Positions 15,033-27,200 of a DNA stretch of 64,000 nt are shown here, in pieces (within the stretch, counting starts at the first letter, position 1; each line of letters begins with the position of its first letter). The position numbers and the translations under genes are program-made. The notes under the pieces are model-generated. The model was given only the letters and a program-made list of their open reading frames with translations, ran no database searches and was not told the origin of the DNA. This DNA is from Brachycybe producta (Eukaryota; Arthropoda; Diplopoda; Playtdesmida; Andrognathidae), in contig JAUPFP010000124.1 in NCBI GenBank assembly GCA_036925085.1, positions 164,890-228,889 on the forward strand. The letters run 5' to 3'.

Positions 15033-16560
15033 TGGTGGTGGTAGTCGTTTGGGTTTTTTCTATTCCTGTCTTTTCAGATAGATGTATTTCTTGTTGTGAC
15101 TCTTCCCGGTAGCTACCAAAATAAAAAAACCGAGCAAATTTGATGCTCCCTGGACCACTTTAGATTCAAGCGTCAAATCCAAGGACTTGTTTTTGGCTGT
15201 TTATGTTAAGTGACCTCTTGATTTTGAGAGGTTAAGGATGATTAGAATGAATGAGAACAACATTAAAGATCTCTCTCTCTCTCTTTCTCTTTCTGTTTCT
15301 TATTTGACGACGATGATCAAGCTGTATTTATAACAAATGCAAGTCGCAACCTCTTCTCTCTCTCAATCTTTTTTGTCGTCGTCGTCGTAAGATGGAACTA
15401 CTGGAACTGCATTTTACGAGAAGTGGAGCAAAGTGAGGAGTAAGTTAACTACACACATAAACTTTAATACATTTTAATTTGGTCAGACTTTTATAACTTT
15501 TCCTAATTTGTCATTTCCTGGGTTGGGGCAATATGCAAGCAAACAAAATTAGAAAATAGAAGAACCGAAAAGAGTGTGGTTGGGGAGCAAGGGGGGTGGG
15601 GGTTGGGGGAATATATATTTATTTATGGTTTCTACTGTATTTCAACACTTTGTTTAGTCCATTAGTCACATCAGACGGTGGTTTTAAAAAGACTAAACAA
15701 AGAGGGAGGAAATTCTTATTGCATTACAGTAATACATTTCTGAAGAAAAATGAAATATCTAATACAAGTTTTTTGATTCTTTGTTTATTCTGATAATAAA
15801 AAATAAATAAATGTGAATCATATTTTCTATACAAGTTTTTTATATTTAATAATTAATTTTTTTTTATGAAAAATAAATTAATAAAAATATTACTATTTAT
15901 ATGGATATTATTTAAGTTTTGTTTATCGTTAAAGCAGGACGTCGATAATTGCTTTTCGCCGCTTTTTTTAATGTGAGTTCGATTATATGAACTTTATCGG
16001 AACTATATGCATGTCGGACTTTAAAGTTCCGATAGTCGACGTTCTTACTGTATTGTAATTTAATAAAGTTTAATTATATAACTTTTATATTAAATTATAT
16101 AAATATTGATATTTTAATAATCAATATCGAATTGAACTTACGTAGACAATAATAATTAAGAACAATTTCCGATAATTTTCGTTTATTCTTATTTATTAAA
16201 TTGCTAATTCTTATCGAGAAATACTTTAATTATTATTTTTCTATTGAAAAAGACATTTAAATTTCGCGCCATAAAAATGAGATTATTGATTAACTTTATC
16301 GATCCATTTGTGCCGCGTAACTTAACCGCTAACAAACTAGTCGGCGATCGACCGCCGTTTCTACATTGCAACTTTGATTAGTTCAGTTTATTTGCATGGC
16401 TTATAGATTTCATTTTTTATTTTGCTTTAAATGTTTGCTATTTTTTTTGATAAACTCCAACTCTATTTTGAAATATGTTTTATGATTTGAACGTACTTGT
16501 TGAATTACTGAGCCGCCGCCGTTGACAATTTTGTTTGTCGGCGCATTTAGGCGGACCAAA
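15033..16560. other. Divergent intergenic region MMP / ANKFY1
   Basis: No coding exon recognised. 15270-15300 and 15355-15365 are CT-rich. 15780-16300 is very AT-rich. A short inverted pair of TCGGAACT/AGTTCCGA type occurs around 15996-16033. G runs sit at 15580-15610. The last 60 bases before ANKFY1 are GC-richer and lead into a YY1-like start. Confidence 0.45.
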
Positions 16561-16568
16561 ATGGCGGC
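16556..16568 (+). promoter_or_regulatory. YY1-like motif overlapping the ANKFY1 start codon
   Basis: CCAAAATGGCGGCCG spans the ATG at 16561. It differs from the best YY1 core by one base (AAAATGGCGGC against AAGATGGCGGC). Its placement is the same as in the TXNRD gene. Confidence 0.4.
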
Positions 16569-19500
16569 CGAAGGTTGGTAGTAGTGTTTTTAAGATCTTA
16601 TTTATTTCCTAATAATTTCCTAATTGCAATGAAATTCGGGTTCTTTCGATGGCTGTAGTTACTTATTAATTACTTGTGTATTGTTTAATATGAAGTGGAA
16701 ATTTCTGCGCATTCGTTAATTTTTTTTCCGTTTATTTTTTTGCGTTCTGACATTCGTTTATTATGGACAGCTGATGATGTTTTTTGCGTGTTTCTTTTTG
16801 TCTGTTTCGTTCTTCAGAAGAGGCGGCCAAACTGAGAAGACATTTGAGCCTTTTAAGAGAGGAATACGTGAAGCTTCAGTCGAGATACGTTGATCTGGAG
16901 AGACGCTATCACATTGCAACGGCCTCGACCGCCTCTCTTTCTCCTTCGCATCCGTCTCAGGCGCCATCCCCGAATCAGTCACTTCCTTCGAATTCTTTCG
17001 GTTCGTCAGCGTCTAATGTATCGAGCGCCTCCGATCACTCGTCTTTCGTTTCACGTCTTCTAAAGACAGTCGCCGATCTTTTCGATAAAGAGCTTTACAG
17101 GTTTCATTGACTTTCCTCTTAATAAATTTCGTGTTTTTTTTGCCACTTTTCTCGTTTTCTGAAAGCGATATGACGGTCATCTTGGATGGAACTCATCTTT
17201 GTGCACATCGTTTTGTTTTGGCCGCTCGCAGTGACCATTGGGGCGTTCCTTCACTAGGAGAAGTGGATCAATTGGACATGTCTGGTATGTTCTCAACCAA
17301 AAGTGATAGAATCTTCTGATTTCTTATGTTTCCCCAATAAATAGATGTGGCTCAGGACGTTGCTTTTGCTTTGCTCAAGTGGGTTTACACAGATAATGTG
17401 GATTTGGGAGCGAATGAAGCGTTTTTGTTGGATCTAATGAAGGCGGCCAGCGTCTACAAGTTGATTCCGCTCATTCAGAGGTCTCTTGACAACCCGTTAC
17501 GATGGGTTTATGAACTTCTGCCTTTCAAACTCTAGTTTTGTCTGTCTTTGAAGAAAAAAAATTAAAAGAAACTAGAAAGTGTGACGATGTTTTCATGTTG
17601 ATATCTATTAAGATTAATCAAACACTAAATTAATTTGAAAGATATCAACATGAAAATTGGGATTGAGCCACCCTTCTAGTTTCTAGAATGCTTTCTAGTA
17701 ATAGAAAAAACCTTTATCCCAATGGATACAATACTTTAAAAAGAAATTGAAATGCAATTAATAGATAATTTATAACTAAATTGAAGGTGTGAGTCGATGC
17801 TGATGACGACCGTCAATGTACGAAACTGCATCAAATTCTACACGGTTGCCGACAGTATCGAAACTGTGGCCCTAAAGAACCACTGTTCGGAACTGATTTC
17901 CAATCACTGGGTTCGTCGGTCGTCTCTCGAACGTGGGCATCGATGACAATGATGATGATGATGAATGGTTCTGTTTTTCATTGTGAAAATGTAGGACGAT
18001 TTCACTGTAATGGATTTTGCTCATATGTCGGCTCCACTTCTTTATAACATGTTCAAAGCGAAGAGTTTACATCCGCTTCACACGGCGATTCGAATGAGAC
18101 GAGAGGATGTCGTCTTCTTGTTTCTCATGGAGTTCGATTCGCAGGTGTTTTTTTATCTCAATTGTCGGCTTCTCTTCTATTATTCCAATGTCGTTTTTTT
18201 TTATCAAGCTCGCTACAAAGTTGAACGAAGTTGATTTGAAGGGCGATCTGGCACTCGATTTGGCGCTTAGAGACAAACAGGAAGGAGTTGCACAGACGCT
18301 GGTCTCGCACAGTATCGACGTGAATGCGAGAGATAACACGGGACGAACCCTTTTGCACAAAGCAGTCGAGAGAGGTCGTCTTTCGTCACATTTTGTGTGG
18401 GTTTTTTGTACTAATTTTTAAATGACTAAACAGGAGATGAATTTGCTGCCTCGTTTCTCATCAATCATCGTTCTTCCGTGAATTGCGTCGTTCCCGTAGA
18501 TTTGAGTACTCCACTTCACCTGGTGGCCAATCTCAAAGCGAAAGTTTCCGTTTCGAACGGTCTCGATGGTATGACTCATGTTGCCCACCTTCTTCTCGAA
18601 CACGGAGCCGATCCGAACGTGAGAGACGCTTTTGGGAAGTCAGTAATTCATTTTTAGACGCCATATTTGGGACTTGCTTATTCTTGACTGAATTAAAATG
18701 AATTTTGTTTAGTACGCCTCTGCACGTTGCTATTGCAGCTAGAAATCGTGACGTTTTTGCGGTCATCTTGGAACAGAAGACTCTTAATATGGAAGCTCTG
18801 AACGAGAAAGGAGAAACTGTCCTTTGGCTCGCTTTGGAGGCGTTGCAGCACGACGGAATTCGTGATTTTGCCGAGGCTTTGATCGCTAGAGATGCCTCTC
18901 CGGATGCAGTCAACAAGGACACCGGTCGGTTTTTCTTATTTACATTTTTTCGTTAGTCTTCTGTATATTTCTTGCCGCTTTTTCTAGGAGACGCAATTCT
19001 TCATAGATCGATTAGATGTAATTACGAAGAAGCGGCTTTGTTTCTGTGTGATCACGGTGCTCTTGTGAATCATGCGAATAAGAAGGTTTGAAAACCTATT
19101 TTTTTGTGTGGCAGGGGGAGGGGAGGTTGTAGTTTTTTTTGTCTTGTAAATTGGATTTTTACGGTGCCGTTGTTTTTTCTTCGTTTTCGTTAGGGCGAAA
19201 GTTCTTTGCATGTCGCTTGTGAAAAAGGCCTCGTTAGGGTTACTGAGACTCTACTTAGGAAAGGAGCCAATGCTAATTACCAAACGTCGTTTTTGAAATC
19301 TGGAAACGCAGAGGTTTTTAAACAAACTCCTTTGCACATTGCCATTCGAAATGGTCACAAGGAATGTATCGACGCCATCATCACTCATAAAGGTATGAAA
19401 CCGACCCTTAAGTGTAACTGGCCCTCGAGCTTCGATTGTTGTCTTTCAGAAGAGTGTCTGAGCTACCCTTTTTTACATTACAAGAATACTTTCTAGTTTT

Positions 19501-22060
19501 TTCGTTATTTTACTCTACTGAAAGACAGAAGAATCAGAGTTTGAAAATCAGCTCTTCATAAGCTTTATTAAACTTTGATCGTAATTCATAGTGAAGCTTC
19601 TGCTTGGTCTGTTCAGAATATGCTCAACATTCGCAGGAACATACGTTGATCATTCCTAACTTTAACTTGTCTGATTCGGACGATCAGACGCCGTTGGGTC
19701 TAGCTCTTCTCATGGGACACTTGTCTATTGCACGGAAGTTGCTTTCTGGAGAAGCGAGTGTTAATGTTCGCAACAGAGATGGGCTCTCCATTTTGCATCA
19801 GGCGATTCTCTTTCAAGAGACGCCCAGCGCCCTTTTCCTCTTGGAGAACGGAGCTGATTACACTTTGAAGTATTTTCGCTATTCGTTTATAAAGCGATTT
19901 GATTTCTTAAAATTAAATCAAACGCTGTGGTTAGGACTGGAGACGGAAAGACGCCTCTTCAGTTGGCCATCGAAAGCCATCTGCCTCGAGTTGTCGAGGC
20001 TCTGTGCGAATTGAGAGTTGGTCTCGATACTGGAGGGTCAGTTGCCGATCCTCCTCCGCTGTGGTCGGCCCTGGACAGTGGTCAGGAGGAAATAGCGAGC
20101 GTTCTGGTTCGGTACAAGTGTGACACCAACTGCTGGGGGCCGGGGCCGGATGGTTGCGAGCAGACTCTTCTCCATCGAGCGATTGATGAGAATAATGAAT
20201 GCGTTGCTTGTTTTTTAATCAGAAGGTTTCTTCTTTTTTTTTTGCTTCTTTCGTTGTTTTTTTAATGGTGAAGTGACAATGTTTTGTTCAGTGGTTGCGA
20301 CGTCGATGCTCCTAGACGTCCGAGTGCAAGCGGACAGGGTGGAGACGAGGCCTTTGATCTTCAGAGTCCACTCCATTTGGCTTGTGCTTGGGGTTTGGAA
20401 GCCATCGTCCAGACTTTGCTCGAACACAGTGCGAACGTCAACGCTCAGGTACAAGGCGAAGCGATTCTCGATTTCGACATTGTATTAACTGACGGCTTTT
20501 GTGTTTTTTTGTGTGCAAATCGATGAAAAAGGACGTGGATGGGAAAACGCCACTTCACGTTGCGATCGTTAATCAGCACCCAAGTATCATTTCTCTTTTG
20601 CTGGGTTTCACTGGTCTCGATCTGAGCGTTCGAGACAAACAAGGTCAAACGACTTTTGCTGTTGCAATGATCACGAAAAACAATAAAGCGGCTCAGGCTA
20701 TTTTAAAAAGGCAGCCAACCGCGGCCGAACAGGTTTTTTTTCTTCTGTATCTCTCGTGATTGTTGGGTCCTCATCGTGTCTCTGTTCTTTTTCTGATCTG
20801 TACAGTACAACAACAAAGGTCTGAACTTCCTGCACACAGCCATTCAGAAGTGTGACGTTGAAAGCGTTTTGTTTCTATTGAGTATCAACGTGAACGTTCA
20901 TTCGCGCGTTCAGGATCACACTCAATTGACGCCTCTACACTTGACGGTTCTTTCGGGCTCGGAGATTCTCGTTCGAAATCTTGTAAGTGCAATTTTTCCG
21001 TCATCGTGAATTGAAGTGGTGTCGCTATAAGATGGTTACCGTTTCAGTTATTGGCTGGAGCAAACGTGAATGACGTCACGCCTCAGAAACAGACCGTTCT
21101 TCATTTAGCGGCATCGAAGGATCACTCGACCATCAGTACGGTCCTCCTGGAGAATGGAGTTCTCTACGATGCCGTGGACGGCAATCAGAATAACGGCAAC
21201 AATAACTCGTATTAATCGACCGAATCGTTGTTATTAACGTTTGTTATTTAATTTCAGCGTTGCACATTGCCGTTCAGAATGGCCACCTAGCTACGATTAA
21301 GGTTCTCTTGACAGAATCTCGGATCAACGCGGAAGCTGTTAATCTAAGGCTGTTTTTTTTTTCTTCGAGATTTTGGTTTTTGCAAATGAGAGTCGTATTT
21401 ATTTGTTTCGTTATTCGTACAGAGGGCAAAATCCGATGCATATCCTTTGTCAACGCGGTAAAGAATCGGCCGCTGCCATTTTTGAATTCTTCACTGAGTG
21501 TATGCCAGAATATCCCGTTAACAAACCGGATGCAGAGGGACACACTCCTTTGCTGTTGGCCTATATGAATGGGAATGGTGCTCTGTGCCGTGCTATCGTG
21601 CGATTTGGAGCTTGTTTGGGAACCGTTAATAGGCACGGAATCTCCATTTTTAACCACCAAGTGGCTACTAAGCAGCTCCTATACAGGCTTCTCGGTGCGA
21701 TCGAATCTCGATAATATTTAATTGGGGTTAACCGTGTCTTATTTTGAATTACAGATCTATTAACGAAGGAACCGCCTTGGTCCGAGGGCGATGCATGTCT
21801 TGAGTGTGGCGCTAAGTTTGGAATCGCCACCCGTCGTCACCATTGGTTAGAGCGGTTTGATTCGTAGACTTTGAAGGACGAAAGCAATTATTCACTCATT
21901 TCGTTTTTCTTCGTTTTTTTGGTTGGCTAGTCGACACTGTGGGCGCCTCCTTTGCTCGAAATGTTCATCTCGCGAAATGCCTATCCTTAAGTACAATTTG
22001 AATAAACCAGTTCGTGTTTGCGAGATCTGTTTTGATGTCCTGACTCTCGGAAGCAGTTGA
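16561..22060 (+). CDS. ANKFY1: Rabankyrin-5: BTB, ankyrin repeats and FYVE finger
   Basis: Twenty-one exons: 16561-16573, 16818-17100, 17166-17284, 17345-17480, 17787-17910, 17995-18144, 18209-18374, 18434-18638, 18713-18924, 18988-19085, 19194-19392, 19617-19869, 19935-20225, 20292-20448, 20532-20732, 20806-20982, 21048-21195, 21258-21348, 21423-21694, 21755-21845, 21931-22060. 3516 nt, 1171 aa, against 1169 in human. N-terminal coiled coil, BTB/POZ (about 85-190), some twenty ankyrin repeats, and a C-terminal FYVE finger (about 1107-1167) with RRHHCRHCGR and eight Cys/His ligands. The human protein is a Rab5 effector on early endosomes and macropinosomes that binds PI3P. Intron 17 has a GC donor, and intron 18 probably does too. 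Introns 4 and 11 carry MITE-B sequence. Confidence 0.96.
17541..17703. repeat. MITE-B copy in ANKFY1 intron 4
   Basis: TCTGTCTTTG...GAAACTAGAAAGTG, CATGTTGATATCT, then the inverted arm GAAAGATATCAACATG and CCCTTCTAGTTTCTAG. A compact copy with both arms present. Confidence 0.75.
19441..19530. repeat. Degenerate MITE-B fragment in ANKFY1 intron 11
   Basis: Both ends survive (GTCTTTCAGAAGAG at the left and CTACTGAAAGACAGAAG at the right), but the centre is shortened. Confidence 0.6.
21196..21257 (+). other. GC-AG intron in ANKFY1 (intron 17)
   Basis: The frame and the repeat consensus (NNALHIAVQNG) are kept only if the intron starts at GCAACA after AACG. The only nearby GT gives the wrong phase. 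Confidence 0.75.
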
Positions 22061-23414
22061 TCGATTGGCGTTTCCTCCTCTTTTTTGTTGGCCGTTTCAT
22101 TGAAGCAAATGTCAACGATATCATGTACAGTTCCAGCTGGATTAATTATGTATAAACGACGAAATATGATAGAAATGTTTTTTTTTAAAAAAGTGATGAA
22201 TGGCAGTATTGGCGGAGTCACTGTAAAAGGAAGCTTGTGACGTCAGAGGGGTTGAAAAAATGTATTATTGTCATTTATTCTGATAGTTAAAGAGATGATA
22301 GCAAACGTTGTCAACAGTTTAAACAAAAGGGTTTTTGAATTTTTTTGTTGTTATCCCCTTTACATTGAGACAAAATCTCGATGTCCTCATTTTTTGTCAA
22401 CCCGGATGACGTCACAAGCTTCCTCTTACAAAAAAAAAAGCTTTAAATTTTGGCGCCATGAGATGCTGCCATCTATTGATGAAATTGTAAAAGTTATTTA
22501 ATCGGTGAATTGTTCGGTACTTATAAGTCAGACCGGTTAACCTGATCACCATCTTTTTTTGGTTACTTTTGTATAAATCCGCGAAAGGTAGACATGTAAT
22601 GAATGAATTAATTTTGGAGCAAATATTGTAATTTGTTATTTTCTATTTGTTATAAAGATTGCTTTATATATGATCTATTGAGTGTAGTGTTAAGTTGTTA
22701 GAATTGATTATTTCTGTTTTTCCTTCGCGACGTCATTGACCTGGATATTAAAGGGGGGATTGTATATAAATAGCGTTTAGGGTGCGAACTCCTGTATTAA
22801 AATAGCATAGGATTTGAATAGATTGGAATATGTTCAGTGCGCTCGGATCTTAATCTGACTAGTTTTGATATGCAAATAGTTGGAGATTCTAAGTAGTTCC
22901 GGTCTCTAAGTAAGAAGAAGAATGGTGCTGATGGATCGCGGCGCCGCCGATCGATGATTAGTCATTTTTTTTTTGCTATTTTCGAAGTGTTTTGTGTGTT
23001 TTTTTGTATTAACTATTGTGGCGTTTTTATGTTCTATTGTTATAATAACAATAAGATAGAATTGTGATTTGAGTGTGTCATAAGAGGTACTGTTATGATT
23101 GTTTGAACGCAATCAAAAAAAAAAAAGAGGAGCGTTTTTTTTTTCTCTTTCTGGAAGCGAGCGACTTGACCGACGTCCGACGATCTTTTTAAGGGGAGGG
23201 GAAAACCTCCTCCTTCCTTCCGTTCCTTTTTCCGACATTTATAAGAGAAATAAGACACGAAAAAGTGACTTACTAGCGGCTATTCAATCTCCGCCTTTCT
23301 TATTCCCGTGTCTTCAGTCATTGATTATATAAAGAGACAAAAAAACAAGGGAGTCTCCTGTTCTTTTTTCTTGTTTCTTAAACGCAGGATTTTACGCGGG
23401 GGCTGCGCGGGGCG
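22061..23414. other. Intergenic ANKFY1 / ATXN2
   Basis: Holds the ANKFY1 3' UTR, a 207-bp inverted-repeat element at 22223-22429, and the presumed ATXN2 promoter. 23100-23220 is rich in A and T runs. TCAGTCATTGATTATATAAAG lies about 90 bases before the ATXN2 ATG and includes a TATA-like stretch. No other coding exon is seen. Confidence 0.45.
22223..22429. repeat. Inverted-repeat MITE (family E) with TGACGTCA inside each arm
   Basis: The left arm starts GTAAAAGGAAGCTTGTGACG followed by TCA; the right arm reads TGACGTCACAAGCTTCCTCT followed by TAC. The arms are about 23 bp and nearly perfect, and each carries a CRE palindrome. A related half copy is at about 33452-33472. Confidence 0.65.
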
Positions 23415-24211
23415 ATGAACGGTAACGCGGCTGCGATGAAACGCAGCGCCAGGAGCCGAACTCACACTGGCGGCGGAGGAGGTTCGGGAAGGTCAGTCAT
23501 CATTTAATCTCTCCATTTACTTTTGACCTTTTCCGCATTCATAACTTAAAAGATGGAACTATTTTTAATGAAAAAAGTGAAATAGAAATCTTGTTCCCGG
23601 TTTTGATATGAAAGCGATTCAGACCCCCCTGATTTATCCGCACGTTCCGTTATTCATCGATTTATTCAGCAATTTTGATGTCATGTTTCTTGTATTTCTG
23701 TATGTGACGTCACATTAATAAATCGATGAGTAACGGAATGTGCGGTTAGGTTAGCTGCAATAAGAGGGTGATGACGTCAGCTGAAGGTTTTCATTTGAGG
23801 GGGTGGAGCTAAGAAGAGTGTGGGAGGAGCTAACTCGTAAATAGGGGTGGTAGTGGTAAGAAATCGCGTTAATTTGCGTTTTCGCATTGGTTTTTATGTT
23901 TCGTAGTTGAATTTGAATAATTAAACACGTCTTCTGAATATTAAAAACTAATTTTCAGGTCGTTTTTTTACGAAATAAGTTTTTAGAAGTCGCCATTTTA
24001 GTAATGGCTGAATATCGATACGGACCGTGTATCGATTTGAGGAGTAATTGAAAGAGCCTCTTCTTACGGTTTGCGTTGACGTTCAAATTTATGTTTATAT
24101 TTTATTAAAAGCCCCTTTGTCATTGAACACTTTCTCTTTCTGATTAAATCATAACGTTTGGTAAGTGAAATGTTATCAAAATGACGTCACGAATGAACTG
24201 CTGACGGTATT

Positions 24212-24246
<35 letters not shown>

Positions 24247-27200
24247 CGGTAGTTGTTGTTGTGTGTCTCTTTGCAACTCGGGTTCTTATGTTTCGTATTC
24301 TTTTTTAATTAACAGGGTTATGAGGACCAAACCTATGGAACGCAGCTACCAGGTGAGATTTACAATGAAATTGTTTGTTAGAAATGTGCAAGAATTAGGG
24401 AAAAAGTGCAGGATTCGTAAAGAATGAGCAGAAAAATGCAAGAAACTTGAAAGAATCACCACAAAACTGCAAGACACTTGCAAGAGCTGACTGAAAACTG
24501 AAGGTATCTTGAAAGAAGCAGTAGAAAATTGAAAGAATGAGTAGCAGCAAAAGTTATAGGCATTAAAATAAATTATTATAATATGAGATAAATCAGCTGA
24601 AAACTTAGAGCAATCGATAGATTGATTGTAGCAAACACAAACAAGTAGATTTCTGCGTTTTACGGATTCCTAATATACAAGTAACTTTTTCTTTTCGGGT
24701 TCGAACTTTTTTTCTTTTATTTCAGTTCGAGGGCATTTACTATAATGCGAGGTTCATTCACGCAGCTGCTTCGATGGTGGTCAGTAGACAAATGGATCTT
24801 CAGACACGGCCTTCGCCTTCTCCTCTTCGTTCTCACGTGTGTGTTTCTTTCTGTTTTAGGGCTGTAATGTTCAGGTCCACACCGTTGAAGGATCCGTCTA
24901 TGAAGGGATATTTCGTACTTTCTCACCACAGGTCTGCTTTTCCTCTCTCCGAGTCTCCTGTCGGTCGTGTTCCGCTCTTTTTATGAATTTGGCTTTCGTT
25001 TTTTCAGTTCGAATGCGTTGTCGAAATGGCTCACAAAGTGGACAAGAGTGTGCAGAAAATCAACCACATTTCTGCTCCTAGTAAAGATGCAATTATTGGG
25101 AAGTTGATCATCAGTTCCGATGACTTTGTGATGTTGACGATGGCGAACGCCGACCTCGATTACGCCACAAAGGGTTATTATTTTCGTTCTCGCTATCTTT
25201 CGCTGTTTGATCTCGAAGCTTTTATCTTCTTTTTGTTACTCATCAGATCGATTCGCTACAGACAACGCAATAAGTAAGTTTAACGGACAGATGGGAGAGA
25301 GAGATCTCGAGCCTTGGGACGAAACGACGGGCGACGGAATCGAAATGCCTTCGCTCGAGATAGACAACGCAGTAACGCATATCTTGGGCCTACGTTTGAA
25401 TTCTGCGACCTTTTCGTAATGGTTTTTGTTTTGTTTTCAGAACGGTTGGGACGTGAACGACATGTTTCGTACGAACGAGCAACAGTACGGAGTGCAGTCC
25501 ACTTACGACAGCGCCCTTTCGGGATACACGTTTGTTTTAAAATGAAGAGATGAAACCTGGAAAGAGTTGGTCGTCTTATGACTCTTGTTTCCCATTCAGG
25601 ATGCAGCTGGAGAAGAAGAACACGGACGAATACAAGAAACAGGAGGCGAAGGCGTTGAAAATAGCAAGCGAGATCGAAGGCAGTGCCTCATATCGTGCGA
25701 GAATTGCTTTGGAGAATACGGACGAGGACGAGAAGATAAGTTCGGTTGTGAGACCATCCGAGAATTCGAATTGCGTCGGAAAGTAAGTTTTTCTCTTCCA
25801 AACGTTCGCTTCGTTTGCGACGGTTATATAGTTTAATCGTTGCGTTTCGGATAGATACGTTCCTCCTGCAAAACGGAAAGTTCAGCAGGGTGGTGGTAAG
25901 TTGACTCGAAGTTCCATTTCGCCTCAGAGTTCGTACAGTTCGAGTGGCAACAAGAGTCTACAGGGAGTTCCGCATTCCGGGCCTCCTCCGCCTTTACACG
26001 GGATGCAGTCGAACAGTGGAGGAGGCGGTGGTGGTTCCGTCGTCTCATCTTCTCCTCACGTGAACTTAGCCTCTCGTTACTCTCATTCGCCTCAACATCA
26101 TACGATTCCTTCACCTTCTTCTTCTTCGTCATCTGCTTCAAATACTACGAGTCCTTTAACATCCGGAAACAAACCGTTGTTGAATCAAGCGCCATTAATT
26201 CATTCACCAGATAACGAAGCAAAGATCAACGGAGGCAAAGATCGACTGTCGTTCAATCGCCGTTCTGCTTAATGATCTCCCTTTCTACCTTTTTTAAATA
26301 GATAAATCGGAGAAAGAAGAACGAAAACATCTTGGGCTCGTCATCGATTCAAAAATGAAGGTGGACGATTCTCGAGATAGAGATTTGAAGATTTGCGGCG
26401 ACGGCGGCCAGATGCAGACGTCTGCTTCGATGCAACAGATTTCCATTTCGACGACGGCCAATCATATATCATCGAAATTTTCTAGGAAAACTGTAAACAG
26501 CAAAGGTTTGGCTTTTTAAATCGTGTCTCACTTTACGATCATCGTTGGTACGGTGACTTTTTTATGTTCTTTTTGACAGCTGCTCTAGAGGAAGTGACGG
26601 CAGATCTGAAGAAATTTAAGTCTAATTTTAAGGTATGTTTTTTTTTTGTTTTCGTTCGTGTTTCTTTTGTGCTTCGTTTCTAATTCTTCTCTCTGGATTT
26701 GTTTCGATTTTAAATTTTTCTTAACACAAGGATCAGGTAACGCTTTTTTCTTAAGTTTGTGTCGGAGTGAGAAAAAAAAAACGTGTCTAAAATTGCAGTT
26801 ATTTTGCACTGCAGACATAACTCAAAGAAGAAATTGAAATGTTTTGGTAGCCAGAAGTGTAGAAACACTAAAAACCTCTTTCAGTTTCTTCTAATGTGAT
26901 TGAATTTACTCTTCTAGTTTCCTATACACTTTCAGTTTTCTGATTACTTGTTTAGTAAATTTGTAATCGATCGATTCCGTTCGTTTGTTTTTCTGCATTT
27001 TTATGTAATCTAGTTGGTTTTCTTTTCTTTTTAGTTATCCGACGATAAAAAGGACGATTCCAGTAAAATTGTAGAACAAACTGAAACTAAGGACAAAATT
27101 GAAATAACTGATGTAGATAAAATGTCAAAGTATGGGGCGGTCTCGTGTTTTGATTGCGATTCGAAACGGATTTGACAGTTTTAATTTTTCTGTTTGTGTT

